Shown: in pieces, positions 1 to 6,256 of the stretch | Layout: each line of letters opens with the position of its first letter | Numbering within the stretch: position 1 is the stretch's first letter | Source: an uncultured Roseiflexaceae bacterium | Lineage (GTDB): Bacteria > Chloroflexota > Chloroflexia > Chloroflexales > Roseiflexaceae | NCBI GenBank assembly: GCA_903932805.1 | Contig: CAIZHO010000285.1 | Location: forward strand, 1 to 13,183 | DNA length: 13,183 nt | Reading direction: 5' to 3' | Translations under genes and position numbers: made by a program | Notes under the pieces: model-generated | The model's input: the letters and a program-made list of their open reading frames with translations, nothing else | Database searches by the model: none | Told to the model about the DNA's origin: nothing

Positions 1-2
1 CG

Positions 3-545
3 GGAGCCATGCTCGCCGATGGAGCACATGGTGTCCGTGCAATCGAAGGTGTCGACGTCTTTGTCGAGGTGTACCCACCACCACCGACCATCATCATGAT
101 CGGAGCGGTCCATATCTCGCTTGAGCTGACCGCCTATGCCGCGCAATTGGGCTTCCGTACGGTTGTTGTTGATGCGCGCGCTGCATTCGCTACGGCCGAG
201 CGCTTTGGGCACGCCGATGAACTGGTCCATGCATGGCCAGACGAAGCTCTGGCGGGGCGCTTGCATCGCAACGTCGCGGTCGTCGTGCTGACCCATGACC
301 CTAAGTTAGACGATCCGGCGTTAATCGTTTCATTGCCTAGCGACGTACGCTATGTGGGTGCCTTGGGCAGCCGCAAGACCCACGCAGAACGAATCGAACG
401 CCTGCGCGCAGCTGGGTTGAATGCGGCGGACGTCGCCCGCCTGCATGCGCCCATCGGACTCGATATCGGTGGTCGCACCCCAGCCGAGATCGCCCTGAGC
501 ATCATGGCGCAGATTGTCGCTGTGTGGAACGGCAAAGCCGAGTGA
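3..545 (+). CDS. XdhC/CoxI family molybdenum-hydroxylase accessory protein, C-terminal part (5' end outside window)
   Basis: The frame is open to the left edge, so the gene begins upstream; the ATG at 9 is probably internal. The visible part matches the Rossmann-like C-terminal domain of the XdhC/CoxI family. Counting that ATG as residue 1, I see a PPPP linker (23-26), a nucleotide-fold loop GAVHIS (32-37), THD (95-97), GALGSRKT (117-124) and the family-typical LDIGGRTPAE (151-160). The N-terminal XdhC_CoxI domain is not visible. XdhC proteins hold and protect molybdenum cofactor and insert it, after sulfuration, into xanthine dehydrogenase-type enzymes in the cytoplasm. The loop has Val where many homologues have Gly; I believe this occurs in a subset of the family and do not read it as inactivation. 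The stop overlaps the next gene by 4 bases (GTGA), which supports one operon with the cofactor genes that follow. Confidence 0.88.
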   Translation, partial: GAMLADGAHGVRAIEGVDVFVEVYPPPPTIIMIGAVHISLELTAYAAQLGFRTVVVDARAAFATAERFGHADELVHAWPDEALAGRLHRNVAVVVLTHDPKLDDPALIVSLPSDVRYVGALGSRKTHAERIERLRAAGLNAADVARLHAPIGLDIGGRTPAEIALSIMAQIVAVWNGKAE

Positions 546-1153
546 CCGTGGTACCCACCAAACGCCACGACACGACGGTTGCTGCTGTGATACTGGCAGC
601 AGGTCTTTCACGGCGTCTGGGGCGTTCCAAGCAATTATTGCCGTGGCGCGGTACCACGCTGTTAGGCTATACCATCGATGTGGTACGGGCGGCAGGGATT
701 ACCGAGATCGCAGTCGTGCTCGGGCACGACGCAGCCGCAGTTCGCACTGCGGTGGCAGATCGTACCGTCGTTTTCCTCGAAAACGCCGACTATGTCATGG
801 GCCAAGGGACATCAGTTGCGTGCGGCGCACGCTGGGCTTTACAACGAACGTTCCAGCGGGTCGTTTTTTTGCCGTGTGACCAACCCCTGTTGACGACAGC
901 GCATCTGCTGACACTCCTCGCCGCGTACCCATCTGCCGCAGCATGTATGCCTCGGGTCGGCCAAATGCCCACGAGTCCCGTCGTGTGGTCGGCACACACA
1001 CTGCCGTTCCTGACGGAGTTGAGCGGTGCAACGGGTGGGCGCCAACTATTTGCGGCAGGGACGGTCGTTCCAACCTACGTCGATTTCGATGCACCTGAAT
1101 TGCTTCGTGACATCGATACCCCTGAGGATTACGCGGCATTATGCGCTATCTAA
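542..1153 (+). CDS. MocA/MobA-like nucleotidyltransferase (molybdopterin cytidylyl- or guanylyltransferase type)
   Basis: This is an NTP-transferase-fold protein of about 203 residues, close to the family size. From the GTG at 542 it has the nucleotide-binding signature LAAGLSRRLG (18-27) with Lys30, the metal-binding segment CDQPLL (112-117), SPVVWS (145-150) and the C-terminal DIDTPEDY (190-197). MocA-type enzymes transfer CMP onto molybdopterin for xanthine dehydrogenase-class enzymes; the XdhC neighbour favours that role over GMP transfer, but this is inference. The usual late G-D-x-G-A-R segment reads SGATGGRQLF (161-170), so the Asp appears replaced. GTG 542 was chosen because it overlaps the upstream stop by 4 bases and puts the signature at the usual distance from the N-terminus. 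GTG 524 and GTG 548 are alternatives, and no start has a convincing Shine-Dalgarno sequence. Confidence 0.85.
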   Translation: MTVVPTKRHDTTVAAVILAAGLSRRLGRSKQLLPWRGTTLLGYTIDVVRAAGITEIAVVLGHDAAAVRTAVADRTVVFLENADYVMGQGTSVACGARWALQRTFQRVVFLPCDQPLLTTAHLLTLLAAYPSAAACMPRVGQMPTSPVVWSAHTLPFLTELSGATGGRQLFAAGTVVPTYVDFDAPELLRDIDTPEDYAALCAI

Positions 1154-2106
1154 CTTGTCCTCCCGCTGCGGCGATCGGCCACATTGCCCGCACCAACATC
1201 AGTAATCATGCCGGCCAACGCATCGTTGCCAAAGGCCATCGCCTGACGCCGTATGATGTCACCCGCCTGCTCGACGAACACATCGCTCTCGTCGATATTG
1301 TGATTGCTGATGCTGACGAAATCGACGAAAACCACGCTGCGGCCCATGTCGCCCAACATGTGGTTGGGAGCGGCGTACAGATAGCTGTGGCGCATCACGG
1401 TCGTGCCGACATGCATGCTAGCCATGCAGGAGTGGTGCGCATTGACATCAATGCACTCATCCAGGCAAATCACAATCCTACACAGACGGTGGCGACCATC
1501 CGCGATGGTCTGGTGGTACAGGTAGGTCAACGTGTTGCATCGGTCAAAATATTGCCATTTGCCGTGCCGCAGCATGAGCTGCCGGTACACCATACCAACG
1601 TTGTCCGCGTGCTCCCGTTTGTGCGCCGTCGGGTTGGGGTGTTGGTCGTCGGTGCAGTAGCGACGTTCGATCGTATCCGGCAGAGTCATCTGCCGCCGTT
1701 GCGCGACCGACTGGCGTTGCTCGATGCAGCGGTGACGCGTGAGCATTCGTGCATCGCCGAACCCAGCGATATCGGCACTGCATTGCGTGCGCTCGCCGCA
1801 CACTGTGATTTGTTGATTTCTATCTCCGAAACGTCCGTCATGGGAGTCGCCGAGGCAATTCCTGCCGGGGTGAGTGCTGCAGGAGGGCAGATCATCCGTC
1901 ACGGGGCACCGGTCGAACCGGGCAATATGATGCTCGTCGGCAGCATCGATGGAGTCCCATTTTTGGCTGCTCCTGGATGTATTCGCAATCGTGCCCGCAA
2001 CGTCGTCGATCTGCTACTGCCACGGCTGATTGCCGATGATGTACCCGATACTGCTGCAATTGCGGCATGGGCGCACGGTGGCTTGCTCGGAGGGAATGAT
2101 GACTAA
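1141..2106 (+). CDS. Molybdopterin-binding protein (MoeA/MogA-like MoCF_biosynth fold)
   Basis: The product is 321 residues. The N-terminal segment with GHIARTN (13-19) and KGHRL (31-35) resembles the opening of molybdopterin-binding proteins encoded beside xdhC and mocA. The C-terminal half fits a MoCF_biosynth domain: a beta strand VGVLVVGAVATFDRI (165-179), then CDLLISISETSVMG (222-235), and a Pro-Gly turn FLAAPGCIRNR (274-284) equivalent to the LPGNP turn of MoeA. The middle is His-rich (for example AVAHHGRADMHASH, 82-95). It is shorter than full MoeA (about 400) and its MoeA-type catalytic loops are not clear, so it may carry or sense cofactor rather than insert molybdate. The ATG overlaps the upstream gene by 13 bases, implying translational coupling. 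The assignment to the molybdopterin-binding superfamily is good; the exact step is unknown. Confidence 0.8.
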   Translation: MRYLTCPPAAAIGHIARTNISNHAGQRIVAKGHRLTPYDVTRLLDEHIALVDIVIADADEIDENHAAAHVAQHVVGSGVQIAVAHHGRADMHASHAGVVRIDINALIQANHNPTQTVATIRDGLVVQVGQRVASVKILPFAVPQHELPVHHTNVVRVLPFVRRRVGVLVVGAVATFDRIRQSHLPPLRDRLALLDAAVTREHSCIAEPSDIGTALRALAAHCDLLISISETSVMGVAEAIPAGVSAAGGQIIRHGAPVEPGNMMLVGSIDGVPFLAAPGCIRNRARNVVDLLLPRLIADDVPDTAAIAAWAHGGLLGGNDD

Positions 2107-3682
2107 CCCGCACCGTCAGACGCATGTCTTGGTCATCGACGACGAGCCCGAGATGTGTCATATCTGTGCCCGGGCACTGCAATCACGTGGCTATCGGGTG
2201 ACCACCACCTCCGATGCACAAACCGTTTCCGAACTGCTGACATGTGACACATACGATGTGATCCTCACCGATCTCAAAATGCCCGGGCTCGATGGTCTCG
2301 CCGTCGCTCAAATGGTGCATGAGCATGATCCATCGGCTGCGATTGTGATGATGACTGCCTACGCGTCGTATGATCACCTGTTGCAGGCAATGCAATACGG
2401 CATCTCTGATTTTGTGCCCAAACCGTTTGATCTGACGCAATTGCTGCTTGCGGTTACACAAGCACTCCATCGCCGTGATGTCATCCGCGATAATGTCCGT
2501 TTGCGCGCCCTCGAGGCGCTCCGTATCGATAGCGAAGTACTCACCACCACCCTCGAGTACCGCACCCTCGTCCCGACAATCCTCGGCCTCGCGGTACGCT
2601 GGAGCGGCTGGCCGGTAGCAGCGCTGTTGGTCGGTAACAACAAGACACCCCTCACTGCGGTGACCATATCCGATCCGGCCTGGACCGTCACCGTCGCTGG
2701 GGTTGATTATGCGCATCGGGTCTTGCACGAACGGACCCTGCTGACGGGATCGTTTGTGGCGTTTGAGCACGAATACCAGACGACAACCTTGACGATCGGC
2801 GTGCCGTTAGTCGCCAACGATATCCAAGGCGTGCTCCTCATCGGCACGGATGACCCGCATCCCAATCTGCCGTCGGTCAACGAACTCTTGACACTCCTCG
2901 CGAAGCAAAGCATTGCAGCCCTTCAAAATGCAGATGTCTACGGCCACATTGCAGGGCTCTACCGCAAACAACGACAAATCGAGGCGATGAAGGATGAGTT
3001 CGTCGCGCTTGCATCACACGAGTTGCGCACGCCTCTCACTATGGTAATCGGCTATACCGATGTATTGGCCCGGTCGCTCACGGGGACCGCGCTCCATCAA
3101 ATCGACGAGATACGGGCAAACGCGAGCCGCATGAAGCAAATTGTCGATACCCTCTCGGAGCTCCAGACATCGGGGACCGCCGAAGCCCTTATTGCGCATG
3201 ATTTCGATGTCGTTGCAATCATCCGCCAAGTCATCGAACAGGTCACCGAACGCTATCCGCGGGTCCGTATTTACCTCCAATCAGAGCAACCCAATCTGCA
3301 GATTAGCGCTGATGCACGTTGGGTGCGCGTTCTTGTGTCGCAATTGTTGACCAATGCCGCTGAGCATGCACGGCGTGAGCGGGTCGATATCATTGTCCAA
3401 GACACACTCCGGCGAGACATGCCCGAGCCTGTGACGGGTAATCGGCGCCGTTGGCTGACGGTGACGGTCATCGATGATGGCATCGGTATCGCAGACCATG
3501 ATCAACTCCATTTGTTTGCGCCATTTGTGCAGCTCGATGATTCGCTGACGCGCACTAGCACCGGAGCAGGGCTCGGGCTCGCGTTGGTCTATGACATCGT
3601 GCAACGGATGGAAGGCTACGTGTGGGTGTCGAGCAAGGTCGGTGAAGGCTCGGTATTTGCGGTGATGCTGCCGGTCTCGTGA
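2099..3682 (+). CDS. Soluble hybrid sensor: receiver - GAF-like - histidine kinase
   Basis: The 527-residue protein combines signal receiver and kinase. The N-terminal receiver (about 9-125) has Asp14/Asp15, the phosphoacceptor Asp58 in TDLKMPG, Thr86 and Lys108. A GAF-like region (about 145-280) fits a ligand-sensing domain but has no motif that names a ligand. A HisKA helix carries the phosphorylated His307 in SHELRTPL, followed by the ATPase domain with N-box Asn419, DDGIGI (459-464) and GAGLGL (489-494). There is no transmembrane segment, HAMP domain or DNA-binding output, so it should act in the cytoplasm within a phosphorelay; no partner regulator is visible. GGAGG at 2089-2093 lies 5 bases before the ATG at 2099, which I prefer to the ATG at 2096. 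It overlaps the molybdopterin-binding gene by 8 bases. No strong terminator follows, so some readthrough toward atpB is possible. Confidence 0.9.
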   Translation: MTNPHRQTHVLVIDDEPEMCHICARALQSRGYRVTTTSDAQTVSELLTCDTYDVILTDLKMPGLDGLAVAQMVHEHDPSAAIVMMTAYASYDHLLQAMQYGISDFVPKPFDLTQLLLAVTQALHRRDVIRDNVRLRALEALRIDSEVLTTTLEYRTLVPTILGLAVRWSGWPVAALLVGNNKTPLTAVTISDPAWTVTVAGVDYAHRVLHERTLLTGSFVAFEHEYQTTTLTIGVPLVANDIQGVLLIGTDDPHPNLPSVNELLTLLAKQSIAALQNADVYGHIAGLYRKQRQIEAMKDEFVALASHELRTPLTMVIGYTDVLARSLTGTALHQIDEIRANASRMKQIVDTLSELQTSGTAEALIAHDFDVVAIIRQVIEQVTERYPRVRIYLQSEQPNLQISADARWVRVLVSQLLTNAAEHARRERVDIIVQDTLRRDMPEPVTGNRRRWLTVTVIDDGIGIADHDQLHLFAPFVQLDDSLTRTSTGAGLGLALVYDIVQRMEGYVWVSSKVGEGSVFAVMLPVS

Positions 3683-3717
3683 AAAGACAATGTCGATTAC
3701 ATGACAAAAAATCTCCA

Positions 3718-3747
3718 TTTACCATTCATTGTGACATGTGGTACTAT
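3718..3747 (+). promoter_or_regulatory. Likely atp operon promoter with extended -10
   Basis: In the 169-base gap before atpB, TACTAT (3742-3747) is preceded by TGG, giving an extended -10. TTTACC (3718-3723) sits 18 bases upstream as a 4/6 match to a -35 box. Transcription would begin near 3754, leaving a leader of roughly 100 bases. The string TGTGGTACTATTAG (3737-3750) matches the element before mreB at 12 of 14 positions, which raises confidence. The rest of the gap (3683-3851) holds no gene that I can see. Confidence 0.5.
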
Positions 3748-3806
3748 TAGAAATGAATATATCTAGAGCCCAAAACGTGTTGCGCTACCACGAATTGGAT
3801 TGTAGG

Positions 3807-3812
3807 TATAGT
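3807..3812 (+). promoter_or_regulatory. Possible second -10 box before atpB
   Basis: TATAGT is a 5/6 match to the sigma-70 -10 consensus and would give a leader of about 33 bases. I see no good -35 at 16-18 bases and no TGn extension, so this is only a candidate second start. Confidence 0.2.
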
Positions 3813-3851
3813 ACTTTGTGAAAGCGTTCATTAAGTCAGAGGGGCGTGTAC

Positions 3852-4817
3852 ATGTCAGTACGCAATGCCGCATTAGTGGCCCTCGTAATCGGCGCTGTCC
3901 TGTATGTCTTCGGGTTCAGTTTCCCCACGTTCCCGCCGGTCTCTGTGAAAGCAGAAGCATTGGCGTGTGTCGGTGGGTACATTGACGACGCGGGGCATTG
4001 CAGCAAAGAGACAGTATTACCGATTACAAACTCCCTGATCACCACGCTCATCGTCGATGTGTTGTTGGTGCTGATGGTGGTGTTCGGAGTCAAGAACCTG
4101 ATGGTTCCCCGTGGCTTCCAGAACTTCATCGAGTTGGTGGTGGGGTCACTCCACGATTTCGCCGTTGGGGTCGACAAAAAGAACGTTGCCAAGTTCTTCC
4201 CGTTTGTCGCGACAGCATTTCTGTTGATTTTGCTATCGAACTTCATCGGGCTCTTCCCAGGTGCTGGCAGCATCGGCATATGTCAGAAGGTCACTGATCC
4301 CGTACGCATCGAGGCCATGGAAAAGAAGGTTATCAAGCCGACCAGCTTTGATACTTTGCCAATCCAATGTGACCATCACGAGCACGAAGAACTCGTGCCG
4401 TTCTTGCGTGCACCGACGGCTGACCTCAACATGACGTTGGCATTGGCTTTGATTTCGGTCATTCTGATTGAGTATTTTGGTCTCAAAGCGCTGGGGCTGG
4501 AGTATCTCACGCGGTTCTTCAACTTCCGTGAAGGTCCGATGTTTACGGTCATTGGCTTTATCGAGCTCTTGTCCGAATTCATTCGTATCATCTCATTCGC
4601 CTTCCGTCTCTTCGGCAATATCTTCGCCGGCGAAGTGGTGCTCATCGTTATGGGGTATTTGTTCCCATATATGTTGCCGCTGCCCTTCTATGCGTTCGAA
4701 GTCTTTGTCTCGTTGATGCAGGCAGTGATCTTCTCGGTGTTGACGTTGGTATTCATGGCCATGGCCACCCAGGCACATGGTGGTGGTCACGATGAGCATG
4801 AAGCGGCTGCTCATTAA
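3852..4817 (+). CDS. atpB: F1Fo ATP synthase subunit a
   Basis: Subunit a is the Fo stator protein that forms the proton half-channels against the c ring. The 321-residue product has the conserved helix SFAFRLFGNIFAGE (248-261) with the essential arginine as Arg252, and Gln290 in LMQAVIF of the last helix, matching E. coli Gln252. Hydrophobic segments lie near 5-23, 56-80, 113-135, 191-213, 232-270 and 280-306. The first is additional to the five-helix E. coli core. The loops at 24-55 and about 138-188 contain all four cysteines (39, 50, 144, 173) and should lie outside the membrane. The C-terminus is rich in His and acidic residues (HGGGHDEHEAAAH). AGAGGGG at 3838-3844, 7 bases before ATG 3852, decides this start over GTG 3846. 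It is the first gene of the operon, and no atpI precedes it. Confidence 0.97.
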   Translation: MSVRNAALVALVIGAVLYVFGFSFPTFPPVSVKAEALACVGGYIDDAGHCSKETVLPITNSLITTLIVDVLLVLMVVFGVKNLMVPRGFQNFIELVVGSLHDFAVGVDKKNVAKFFPFVATAFLLILLSNFIGLFPGAGSIGICQKVTDPVRIEAMEKKVIKPTSFDTLPIQCDHHEHEELVPFLRAPTADLNMTLALALISVILIEYFGLKALGLEYLTRFFNFREGPMFTVIGFIELLSEFIRIISFAFRLFGNIFAGEVVLIVMGYLFPYMLPLPFYAFEVFVSLMQAVIFSVLTLVFMAMATQAHGGGHDEHEAAAH

Positions 4818-4860
4818 TCTTCGTTAATCTGTATCTGATCTGATGATGGAGGGTTTTCAA

Positions 4861-5106
4861 ATGGAAGCTGGTATTTCCACCGATGGGCTGCGTTTCATTG
4901 CCATGGCTTTGGCAATCGGTTTGGGTGCTATCGGACCCGGTGCTGGTATCGGCATCGTCTTCAACGGTGCATTGCAGGCCATGGGTCGCAATCCCGAGGC
5001 AGAAGGCATGCTGCGCACGTACATGTTCTTGGGCTTCGCTCTTGCTGAAGTGCCATTCATCTTGTCGATGGTGTTCGGTCTGCTCATCGGCTTCAAAATT
5101 ATCTAG
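4861..5106 (+). CDS. atpE: F1Fo ATP synthase subunit c (proton-type)
   Basis: This is the 81-residue proteolipid that forms the rotating ring. Helix 1 contains a glycine-rich packing stretch (20-31, IGPGAGIG), the polar loop is GRNPE (42-46), and helix 2 carries the ion-binding carboxylate Glu63 in FALAEVPFIL. In sodium-type c subunits a Gln lies four residues after the helix 1 Pro and a Ser or Thr follows the Glu. Here these positions are Ile30 and Val64, so proton coupling is expected. The ATG at 4861 is supported by GGAGGG at 4848-4853 with 7-base spacing; the in-frame ATGs at 4843 and 4846 overlap or precede that site. This strong initiation site fits the need for many c copies per complex. 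It is separated from atpB by 43 bases and from atpF by 48. Confidence 0.97.
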   Translation: MEAGISTDGLRFIAMALAIGLGAIGPGAGIGIVFNGALQAMGRNPEAEGMLRTYMFLGFALAEVPFILSMVFGLLIGFKII

Positions 5107-5108
5107 TT

Positions 5109-5140
5109 CTGGCGCGGACGGGTATTGTCCCGACCTCCAG
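5109..5140 (+). promoter_or_regulatory. Imperfect hairpin in the atpE-atpF gap
   Basis: CGGG (5119-5122) pairs with CCCG (5129-5132) across a six-base loop. The stem extends as GG/CC (5116-5117 with 5134-5135) across an A-A mismatch, then CTGG/CCAG (5109-5112 with 5137-5140) across an unequal internal loop. No T-run follows. A structure here could protect the abundant c message or set the c-to-b ratio; that role is inference. Confidence 0.45.
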
Positions 5141-5154
5141 CAAGGAGCATTGCT

Positions 5155-5646
5155 TTGGAAAAACTAGGCATTAATTACAGCCTGTTGGTGGCGCAGATCT
5201 TCAACGTCATCTTCTTGGTGTGGATGTTGTCAAAGTTCCTCTATACCCCCATTTTGAACCTCCTCAAAGAGCGCACTCAGCGCGTCGAAGACGGGCTCAA
5301 AGAGGCTGACAAGGTGCGCGAGCAGATGGCTGCACAGCGCAAAGAAAACGAAGTCGAACTTGCCAAGGCTCGTCAAGAAGCCGGCGCAGTGATGGCCCAA
5401 GCCACGGAGCGCGCGCGCATCCAAGAGCAAGAGCTTATCAACGCAGCCCGTGCCGAAGCCGAGCGCATCAAGAACGACGCCCGTGCCAACGCAGAGCGTG
5501 AAGTCGAGCGACTGGCCGGCGATTTCAAGAACCAGGCCGCAGCTTTGGTGACCGAAACGGCCGCGAAAGTGTTGGGCGCTGAGCTCAAAGGCAATCATTC
5601 ACAATTGATCGACGAGTCGTTGAGCCGATTGGGCCGCAACAACTAG
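5155..5646 (+). CDS. atpF: F1Fo ATP synthase subunit b
   Basis: Subunit b is the peripheral stalk that ties subunit a to delta and F1. The 163-residue product has a single N-terminal membrane helix (about 8-28) and then a long, highly charged helix (about 35-145) rich in Glu, Lys, Arg, Gln and Ala, which suits the dimeric coiled-coil stalk. The length is typical. I chose TTG 5155 because AAGGAG at 5142-5147 lies 7 bases upstream and the product then begins MEKLGINYSLLVAQ, as b subunits usually do. The upstream in-frame TTG at 5125 lies inside the gap hairpin and lacks a Shine-Dalgarno sequence. TTG is a weak start for an atp gene and may hold b below c. Only one b-type gene is present, so the stalk should be a homodimer. 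Confidence 0.95.
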   Translation: MEKLGINYSLLVAQIFNVIFLVWMLSKFLYTPILNLLKERTQRVEDGLKEADKVREQMAAQRKENEVELAKARQEAGAVMAQATERARIQEQELINAARAEAERIKNDARANAEREVERLAGDFKNQAAALVTETAAKVLGAELKGNHSQLIDESLSRLGRNN

Positions 5647-5660
5647 TCCGGAGCATTGGT

Positions 5661-5696
5661 ATGTGGTCATCTGGCCACCACCGAGCGAGGTATTAA
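5661..5696 (+). other. Possible 11-codon minicistron between atpF and atpH
   Basis: GGAG at 5650-5653 lies exactly 7 bases before an ATG at 5661 that opens MWSSGHHRARY and ends at TAA 5694-5696, one base before the GTG start of atpH. It also runs through the gap hairpin. The layout would suit termination-reinitiation into atpH, but an open stretch this short can arise by chance and nothing shows it is translated. Confidence 0.2.
5663..5678 (+). promoter_or_regulatory. Hairpin in the atpF-atpH gap
   Basis: GTGGTC (5663-5668) pairs with GGCCAC (5673-5678) around the tetraloop ATCT, giving six pairs including one G-U. The same two arms recur in the atpG-atpD gap. It ends 8 bases before the atpH Shine-Dalgarno sequence (GAGG, 5687-5690). 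Confidence 0.45.
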
Positions 5697-5697
5697 C

Positions 5698-6177
5698 GTG
5701 ACTACATCTGATGCACAGATGATTGCGCGCGCCATCCAAGAGGCGCTGAACACCTCCGCCCTCAACGCACTCAAGGCCGCTGCAGACGCAGTCAAAGCCG
5801 GTGCCCAGAGTGCAGATGCGGTCACCGCCAAAATGGGGGCAGACGCTCCACGTGAAGTACGCAATGTCGTGGCAACATTGGCCAACAACGGTCAACTGAA
5901 CACCCTGCCTGCAGCTGCTGCAGCGTTTGAAAAGGCCACCCAACGTGCCAATCATGCGCTCGAAGCACACATCACTAGTGCCGAGGCACTCAGTGATGCC
6001 AAGCAGAACGACGTCATTGCAGATTTGCGTGGGAAGTATGGAGAGGGCCTGACGGTTCACTTCGATGTCGACGCGTCGCTTATCGGCGGCTTGATCGTAC
6101 GCGTAGGTGATCAAGTGCTCGACAACAGTCTGCGGACGCGCCTCAGTGCCGTCAAAAACAGCATGTTGACGAGCTAG
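5698..6177 (+). CDS. atpH: F1Fo ATP synthase subunit delta
   Basis: Delta (OSCP equivalent) caps the alpha3-beta3 head and binds the b stalk. The 159-residue product, mostly helical and Ala-rich for the first 105 residues, then has the beta-rich C-terminal part LTVHFDVDASLIGGLIVRVG (119-138), whose IGGLIVRVG segment is typical of delta, followed by a DNSLRTRL-type helix. At about 159 residues it is slightly shorter than most delta subunits (about 175-180). GTG 5698 is chosen because GAGG at 5687-5690 stands 7 bases upstream; the only upstream in-frame start, TTG 5656, sits at the foot of the gap hairpin. The N-terminal domain is divergent, so the identification rests on the C-terminal motif and on position between atpF and atpA. 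Confidence 0.92.
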   Translation: MTTSDAQMIARAIQEALNTSALNALKAAADAVKAGAQSADAVTAKMGADAPREVRNVVATLANNGQLNTLPAAAAAFEKATQRANHALEAHITSAEALSDAKQNDVIADLRGKYGEGLTVHFDVDASLIGGLIVRVGDQVLDNSLRTRLSAVKNSMLTS

Positions 6178-6205
6178 TTCAGGTCACCACTAAGGAACGG
6201 CAGCA

Positions 6206-6236
6206 GACACTCTGCCAAGCACGAGTGTCGCGACAC
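6206..6236 (+). promoter_or_regulatory. Two mutually exclusive inverted repeats in the atpH-atpA gap
   Basis: GACACTC (6206-6212) and GAGTGTC (6223-6229) can form a 7-bp stem with a 10-base loop. The second arm also belongs to the perfect 12-base palindrome GTGTCGCGACAC (6225-6236), so only one structure can form at a time. The element ends 7 bases before the atpA Shine-Dalgarno sequence (GAGGTG, 6244-6249). No T-run follows. Confidence 0.5.
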
Positions 6237-6256
6237 AACGATTGAGGTGCCAGACT

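Noticed and set aside
102..119. Apparent loss of a Gly in the XdhC nucleotide-fold loop (GAVHIS)
   Set aside because: I believe Val at this place occurs in a branch of the family, and the rest of the domain is intact, so it is not evidence of decay.
1150..1902. 250-codon minus-strand frame opposite the molybdopterin-binding gene
   Set aside because: The translation is Arg-, His- and Gln-rich with no motif; the plus strand carries a recognisable protein with overlapping neighbours.
3674..3690. Possible terminator GTCT...AGAC after the histidine kinase
   Set aside because: The stem is only four pairs and no T-run follows, so it does not qualify.
3729..3750. CRP/FNR-like half site TGTGA at 3730-3734
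   Set aside because: The inverted partner TCACA is absent at the expected spacing.
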